Below, piece by piece: positions 58,042 through 64,000 of a stretch of DNA of 64,000 nucleotides (position 1 is its first letter; the number at the start of each line of letters is the position of its first letter). The stretch lies in assembly GCA_949592205.1 (NCBI GenBank), contig CATIUR010000005.1, positions 111,117,777 through 111,181,776 on the forward strand, written 5' to 3'. Position numbers and translations under genes: made by a program. Below the pieces are notes generated by a model. That model ran no database searches, was not told the DNA's origin, and saw only the letters and a list, made by a program, of their open reading frames with translations. Origin of the DNA: Helichrysum umbraculigerum. Lineage: Eukaryota > Streptophyta > Magnoliopsida > Asterales > Asteraceae.

Positions 58042-58870
58042 TACAAGTGTACGTATTGAACAGTAATTTTGAGACATATATACTAAAATAAAAATATGAA
58101 AAATTAGACTGAGATAGAGATGGTATAATTGAAGCATCGACGATTTATCCGCCAACTCTTTATATCTTCAATATAATATAGGAAACGCCTTGATGATGTC
58201 GTAATTATAATTTATTTCAATTTGTCAATTAAGTTTTTTATTTTAGTAAATTTTAGAATATAATCGCTAACTTATTAGAAAAGTAATTTTTTTAATCAAC
58301 CACCAACTTACGTATAAAAGGTAATTTAATTCATTAATTAAACCATTATCCAAATTGATATGTGATGTTTCTATTTATAATTCAACAGGTGAGAATAAAA
58401 TTACTTGAAAAAATCAATATAGACTTAATAAAATTTATTTTTTTCACTAACTTGGATTCTAAATCTCTTAATTATCTATCTCTGCACATATAAATTTGTG
58501 TGATAAAGTAATATTATCATGAAACCAACTAAATGCTTAATATACATATTAACTTACACAATTTATTATTAGGAACAAGATATTGAATACGAAATTTCAT
58601 ATAAACAATCTACATGTACACAAGTTTAATATCTAGTTATATTATTTTCTTTGATCCTCACGGCTAACTCCATTTTACTTTGCCTTCCAATTAGGGTAAA
58701 AGTGACATTAAGCAGTTTTTTAATCAGTTGAATGTTTCTAGCAATATGTAACTAAACATTAAAGTACTTAAATCGCATGTATTGTTTATAGTTTAGAAAC
58801 TGTTATTATAGTGAGCTGCAAATGAGTACATTAAATCTGTGTTAGAATGAATGAACCATTAAAATACGTT
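58042..58870. other. Intergenic, no gene seen
   Basis: AT-rich, no coding potential and no recognised repeat. Confidence 0.5.
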
Positions 58871-59276
58871 ACGTGTCACAAAATTCACGTTCTCTCAAGC
58901 TTTTAAAAGTTAATTATCTCACAAATGGTAAGTCAAAAAATCACAATATTGCACCATAAAAATCAGCCTTTTTTCCTCTTCGATTAGAAATCTCATAAGG
59001 TATAATTTTGACGAACTTTTTTTTGTCGTTTTTTTAGTGGGTTTTGAAAACAGCGCGAGTAACACATGTGTTAACAGCTTGTAACACATGTGATAATAAT
59101 ATTGTACAATTTGTAAAACCCACAAAAAAAATTCGTCAAAAGTATACCTTGTAACATCCTTAATCGAAGAAGTATAAACGCTGATTTTTATGGTGCAGTT
59201 TTTATAATTTTTCTACTTACGTTTTGTGAGATATTTAATTTTTAAAAACATGGGGAAAGTGTATTTTATGACACGT
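58871..59276. mobile_element. Foldback MITE, about 405 bp
   Basis: Imperfect arms: ACGTGTCACAAAATTCAC at the left pairs with the right end TTTTATGACACGT, and ATTGCACCATAAAAATCAGC at the left pairs with GCTGATTTTTATGGTGCAGT at the right. The centre has two ACACATGTG palindromes. The arms share the TATCTCACAAA and GCACCATAAAA blocks with the element at 59830-60472, so both belong to one family. Confidence 0.75.
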
Positions 59277-59829
59277 TTCAATCCTACCATCTCTTCTCAC
59301 GAAACTCTTTCCATGCCGTCTCCATTTTGAAGTATCTGTGGCCCTGCAGCCAATCTACCAGAAGAATTGTGTGAAATAAGTCAATTTATCCAGTTAAGGC
59401 ATCTTGATTGAGAATAAAGGATTCCCCCATACAGAAAGAGAGGCCTTCCTGTACGAGTAGTGAAGAACTAAACGAGAACTTTTGTAGGTTGTTGACCAAC
59501 GGAAAGAAATGGGATTGTGTCAATATGCCCCTATTCCGACGAAAAATAGCCCCTTTTCTTTTTGTTTAGCCTGTTCCTATCAGAAAAATTAAGATTTTAG
59601 AGAAGAGGAAATTATTGATTCTCTCATTCTCATCCAATGTTATTGTACTTATTTGAACCTTAGTCTCTATTTTAATGTTATAGGTTTTACCATTGATGTA
59701 TACATCCAATGACATCAGCTAACCAATATTTCTGAAACTTGAGCTGTAATATTGAAAGTTCAATACGTACAAGTTGATCGAGTTACACGTTTATTAAAAT
59801 GAATACTCCGTATAATATAAGAAATGAGT

Positions 59830-60472
59830 GAGGTTCAAATGAGAATGAGAATTTGTGTGAGAATAGGGAAATCAATCTCAACCACTCATTTTCATCAAAT
59901 ACCTATTTTCCCCACTTTTTGAAACTTAAATATCTCACAAACGATAAGTCGGAAAATTATAAAAATTGCACTATAAAATTAAGCGTTTTCTTCTCTTCGA
60001 TTTAAGATCCTACAAGCTACACTTTCGACAAACGCTTTACAAAACTCTAAACCATAAATCATACTAAACCCTAACCCTTCCAAACCCTAACCCCTAAGTC
60101 CTGCTAAACCCAAAACCCAAAACCCAAAACCCTACACCCTACTAAACCCTAAACCTTAAACCCTAATCCTAAACCCCTAAACCTAACCGCAAATCAAATG
60201 TACAACAAATCACCAACACATGTGTTACTAGTTTGTAAAAGCCACAAAAAACGATAAAAAAGAAACTTGTCAAAAGTATGCCTTGAGGGACGTCAAATCG
60301 AAAAGGAAAAAACGCTGAATTTTATGGTGCAATTTTCATATTTTTTGACTTACCATTTGTGAGATATTTAAATTTCAAAAATGTGGGGAAAATAGGTATT
60401 TGATGAAAATGAGTGGTTGAGATTGATTCCTTTATTCAGATTCAAAATTGTTGTACTCATTTGAACTCTACT
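59830..60472. mobile_element. Foldback MITE with telomere-like repeats inside, about 640 bp
   Basis: The outer arms match well: ATCAATCTCAACCACTCATT near 59871 pairs with AATGAGTGGTTGAGATTGAT near 60408, extending outwards to GGTTCAAATGAG and CTCATTTGAACTC. Inside are the same blocks as in 58871-59276, then a CCCTAAA-type tract (60061-60186) on one side only. No coding frame. The superfamily is uncertain, possibly Mutator-like from the long arms. Confidence 0.75.
60055..60186. repeat. Degenerate telomere-like CCCTAAA repeats
   Basis: About 130 bases of AAACCCTAA, ACCCAAAACCC and related units, close to the plant telomere unit CCCTAAA but irregular. It lies in the interior of a MITE, so it is not a chromosome end. 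Confidence 0.8.
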
Positions 60473-62166
60473 TTATATGGAATATGTTCTTCACAATACC
60501 TATTGTTTATTTGTTAGGGGAATAATTTTTTGATGAGCTAGCAGATTCATGCACTTGAACTTTCTGCAAAGTTTTATTACCTCAAGTATGAATGAAGTCT
60601 CCAAATTCAACGTGATACTGGTACGGATATGCACTATGCACATAAACTATATGCTCAAACAAGGTAGAATTACTGAAGCAACTGATGTAATTTGATACAA
60701 AGAGGATAAATATCCGACTATAAATATAATTAAAGTTTTGGTGGTGATTTGTACATCACCCATTTATCCATCAACATTATCTTAGTGGATTTAAACCATT
60801 TTACCCCTAACAAGTAACAATCTTACTATGTTTCCAGTGAAGGATAAAAATGTTTAAAAATCTCTAATTTAGTGGTGATTGGGTAAAAAATAACGGCGTA
60901 GAAATCACCATCTGGAAAATTTGCAAGCTTACATCATGATTTTATCTTAACTAATATCTGCAAGTTGACAGATATTACCCGGCCATTATATTCATGTAAG
61001 ATGGATCAACATATATAGTGTGTTGCCTACCAAAATAACATAAAATAGCAAACGAAGTAGTCTGTAGCTAGGACACTTAGTTTAACGGTTCTTATTAGAC
61101 AACCTCCTTAAACAATTAAGATGATAATAAAGTTTAAGAATCTTGTTCATGATCTAACTGATGTTATTTCTGTTTGTTTGTAGTACTTGCTTGCTGGGGT
61201 ACAATTAATCTTTTAATTATGTGATGAATAGCTAGCTAGGTTGAGATCGCATATGTTCGTGCTACAAACTTCATATCATTTTCACCGAATTGTTTCTTGC
61301 ATGCTTTGTTCCGATCCATATATTGTGCACACATGATTGCAATAAGAATCTCACATGCCATTGTCGAACAGGAAGCATTTGTCGACATTACATAAATTAA
61401 AATACACATAAAGCCTAATCTTAAAAAGTGATAATTAGAAAAGCAAATCATTGATTGAAATTGTAATATGTTAATATCAAATAACGTTGACCAGCTAACT
61501 CACCTTGCTCCACACACAATATGTGAAAGAAATAAAAAATACTCAACATGAGTCAATAATCAGCTAAAAATCATCTCTCGTATTGGAAAACGGATATTGC
61601 GGTATTGCCTACATATACTGTACGTCAACTTGAAAATGATGATAATTAAAAAGCATAATTTGACAAAAACCGGTGATAGCAATATGTTTTGAAGATCTTG
61701 ATTCTGTAATTTGGTTCGAGCAATTTGAAGTAAAGTTTGCAAGGTGTAATTTGTGGCAAATTCTATTTGCAAGGAAAAAAGCTCTCTTTACACTCTTAAT
61801 TGATTGACGTGATCCAGCCACTATACGGAAGTCACATATATACAAGCATATTATTTTCTTATATTTCATTTTTGTTTGTTATTTTCTTATTATATTTTGC
61901 AAATATGTACGTACTCATTATATTATTTGTATAACTTTATAAATAATAGTTGTTAACTCGTAACTCATAACTCGAAAACTCAATCTTTAATTAACTCGTG
62001 TGATGTTGGACAACTGTTTCTAAATGTACTTAAAGTTGGTCTAAATTCTATTCTACGTGTCCTACTTGAAACAATTTAAACTGTAAATACTCTTCTTGTA
62101 TGTACTAAGTATTACTTAGTCTGATCTGACAACTTGTATGGGTGACACATGACACCTTTTATAAAT
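60473..62166. other. Intergenic, no gene seen
   Basis: AT-rich sequence. Short frames near 61236-61451 and 61560-61869 show no recognisable protein. Confidence 0.5.
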
Positions 62167-62168
62167 TA

Positions 62169-62240
62169 CTCCATCCGTCCGAAAATAAGTATTTTTTTGG
62201 AGTACTATTTATATATGCTCCAAAATAATTGTCCACTTGC

Positions 62241-62271
<31 letters not shown>

Positions 62272-62433
62272 TAAACTCTCCAATTCAATATTATTTGTTC
62301 TTCTCAATCATTTATAATTTAGATAAATTCAGTTAAACTTACCTTGAATATAAAGACTAAAAATGACTTCTATGCAACATATCTTAAATCCCACAAAACT
62401 TGTTGGGGGATAATGTTTGTGGGACGGACCGAG
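62169..62433. mobile_element. Stowaway-like MITE, 265 bp
   Basis: Termini CTCCATCCGTCC and GGACGGACCGAG are inverted repeats of the Stowaway/mariner type, flanked by TA on both sides (62167-62168 and 62434-62435). It contains a poly-A run of about 29 bases (62239-62267). Confidence 0.8.
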
Positions 62434-62689
62434 TATATGTCAGCAAAATAACTTCAATAGATAGAATAACGATATTTGAAAGTTGGATACAAATGAGACA
62501 CATAACAGAATCGGTATAAATTGGATGCATAGAGTAAACATTGGTTTAAAACTGAAAACCGTTTACAAATATTTATCCTTTCGACAAACTTCAACACAAA
62601 ATCTTTTCAAATGAAAATAATATTGTTATATTCAAAATGAGACTAAAATAAAAACTATTATTATATTAAATTTAGGCTAATTATTCGTA

Positions 62690-62880
62690 AATAAACGTAA
62701 ATGAACGAACGAAACGAACATCAATAACAATAATTGTTCGTTCATACAGTTAAGCGAACATAAATTTTCATTCGTATTCTTTTATATATATAACGAAACG
62801 AACGAACGAACATATAAAATAACTTTTCGCTGAACAGTTCTCGAAACTGTTGTTAAATGTTTGGTTCATTATAGGCCTAC
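62690..62880. repeat. GTTCGTTCG / CGAACGAAC-rich repeat
   Basis: Several direct and inverted copies of CGAACGAAC-type motifs occur within 190 bases, resembling a decayed transposon end. Family not recognised. Confidence 0.4.
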
Positions 62881-62991
62881 TACTATTCGATTACGTTTAG
62901 TTGATTAAAAAAAATTGTGTTGAGTTGAATAAATAATAAGACTAAAAAAAAAGTTGGAAGGTGGATAATTAAGGGAAGTGATAAATACCAA

Positions 62992-63027
62992 AATATATAT
63001 ATATATATACCAAAATATATATATATA
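62992..63027. repeat. (TA)n with duplicated ACCAAAATATAT
   Basis: Two copies of ACCAAAATATATATATAT in tandem form a short simple repeat. No gene is seen from 62881 to 63500. Confidence 0.7.
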
Positions 63028-63524
63028 GGATTTGGTACAAGGGAGAAGGATTTTATAGGAGAGAAACGAGAGAAGAGATTTGGACCATTTATTTACTTAA
63101 TCGATGGTTCAAAAACTAAAATGGCATGATTGTAAATATTTACAATACTAATAGAAGGTTGTGAGGGTATAATGGTCCATGAAGATTCATTTAGTTTTTA
63201 CCTGCCGTCAATTTTGCGTATATTACTAAAAAATGGGGCTCGTCAGTTGCAATGTCCTGTATAATCATCATCATATTATTAATTAATTATTGGCTTTCAA
63301 CACTATTTTCTTGAAACAATTACAACTTATTCGATCATGTTAAATTAATTTTATTTTATTTTTCACAAAATTGAATCTTAAGAATGAATTAAGGTGCTTA
63401 AAGTGGTGCTTTTTTAACACATTGACGTATGCATTATTTTGAAATGTTTCAAGTGATTCATCACTTTTAGACTCTATACTGTTATGAATTATAAAATTTT
63501 TGCATCATAGGTTATACCATTTGT

Positions 63525-63720
63525 GAATTGATGCTACAAAATTTAAGAATCAACTTGATAATAATTTTGAATCAATGTTATAATAGTTGAGAATCAATGT
63601 GATAAAATTTGTGAATCAATGTTATAATTTAATGAATCAATGTGATAACATTTGTGAATCATAGTTATAAAATTCATATCTCAAATTTATAAATTTCTTG
63701 AATCAATTTCATGCACACTT
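63525..63720. repeat. Degenerate tandem repeat, about 28-bp period
   Basis: Units of (G/A)AATCAATGT(G/T)ATAA followed by AATTTGTG-like bases recur six to seven times. The remaining sequence to 64000 shows no gene. Confidence 0.75.
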
Positions 63721-64000
63721 GTTAGTAAATTTGAGTTCTTGAGTTGCAGTAATGGAATTAAATAATACATATTACATCCACACAATTGGTATAGTGATGT
63801 TGGCTTATTTATTCAAGAGATTGAATTCAGCCCCACACAATTCACATGATCTCTTAATTTTGCTCGCCACTATCCATGCTCACTACTTTAATGGATCGAT
63901 TTAATTTTTACCGACAAATTTACGTAATCAATTTTTTAATCGGTAATTGATTCTATATTATACAAAGCTTGCTCTTTGTAATAAAGAAAATCGATTTGAT

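Noticed and set aside
60055..60186. True chromosome end
   Set aside because: The CCCTAAA-like units are degenerate, short and enclosed by MITE arms with normal sequence on both sides.

Overview
This window is plant nuclear DNA: a many-exon gene with GT-AG introns, long LTR retrotransposons with plant tRNA primer-binding sites, and numerous foldback MITEs. The style of the LTR elements (ends TGTCACACCC/GGGTGTCACA, tRNA-iMet primer site) makes a eudicot of the daisy family (Asteraceae) my best guess, but no sequence here proves the family.

One host gene is well supported: a complete transportin-1 (karyopherin beta-2, TRN1) gene on the + strand at 25303-40358. Its 29 coding exons join in frame to 900 codons. 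Intron 7 holds an uninterrupted run of 311 TTA units (31252-32184), and several introns hold MITE-like foldbacks.

Left of the gene (1-24670) is a nest of LTR retrotransposons, all reading on the minus strand. The outermost recognisable layer is a Tekay-like LTR (fragments 15801-16667 and 24280-24670). An Athila-like element with decayed gag-pol (7116-15800, running beyond the left edge) sits in that LTR. A Tekay chromovirus (1-7115, 'element I', incomplete in the window) was inserted into the 3' ORF of the Athila-like element. A second Tekay-like element (16668-24274, 'element D') was inserted into the outer LTR. Element D has both LTRs, PBS, PPT and target-site duplication (TSD) but no gag-pol, so it must rely on a related autonomous element.

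Right of the gene (44260-56644) is the truncated 3' end of a + strand copia element, probably a Sirevirus, split by a complete and very young Tekay chromovirus on the minus strand ('element II', 45142-55250). Element II has an intact 1472-residue gag-pol, near-identical LTRs and a GTTTG TSD.

Elements I and II both carry an extra reading frame between the PBS and gag (243 and 161 codons). The two predicted proteins differ over most of their length but share a coiled-coil C-terminus ending in the same residues. This is the best candidate for a little-described component. From 56645 to the right edge I see no gene, only AT-rich DNA with MITEs (including one family with telomere-like repeats inside) and simple or tandem repeats.
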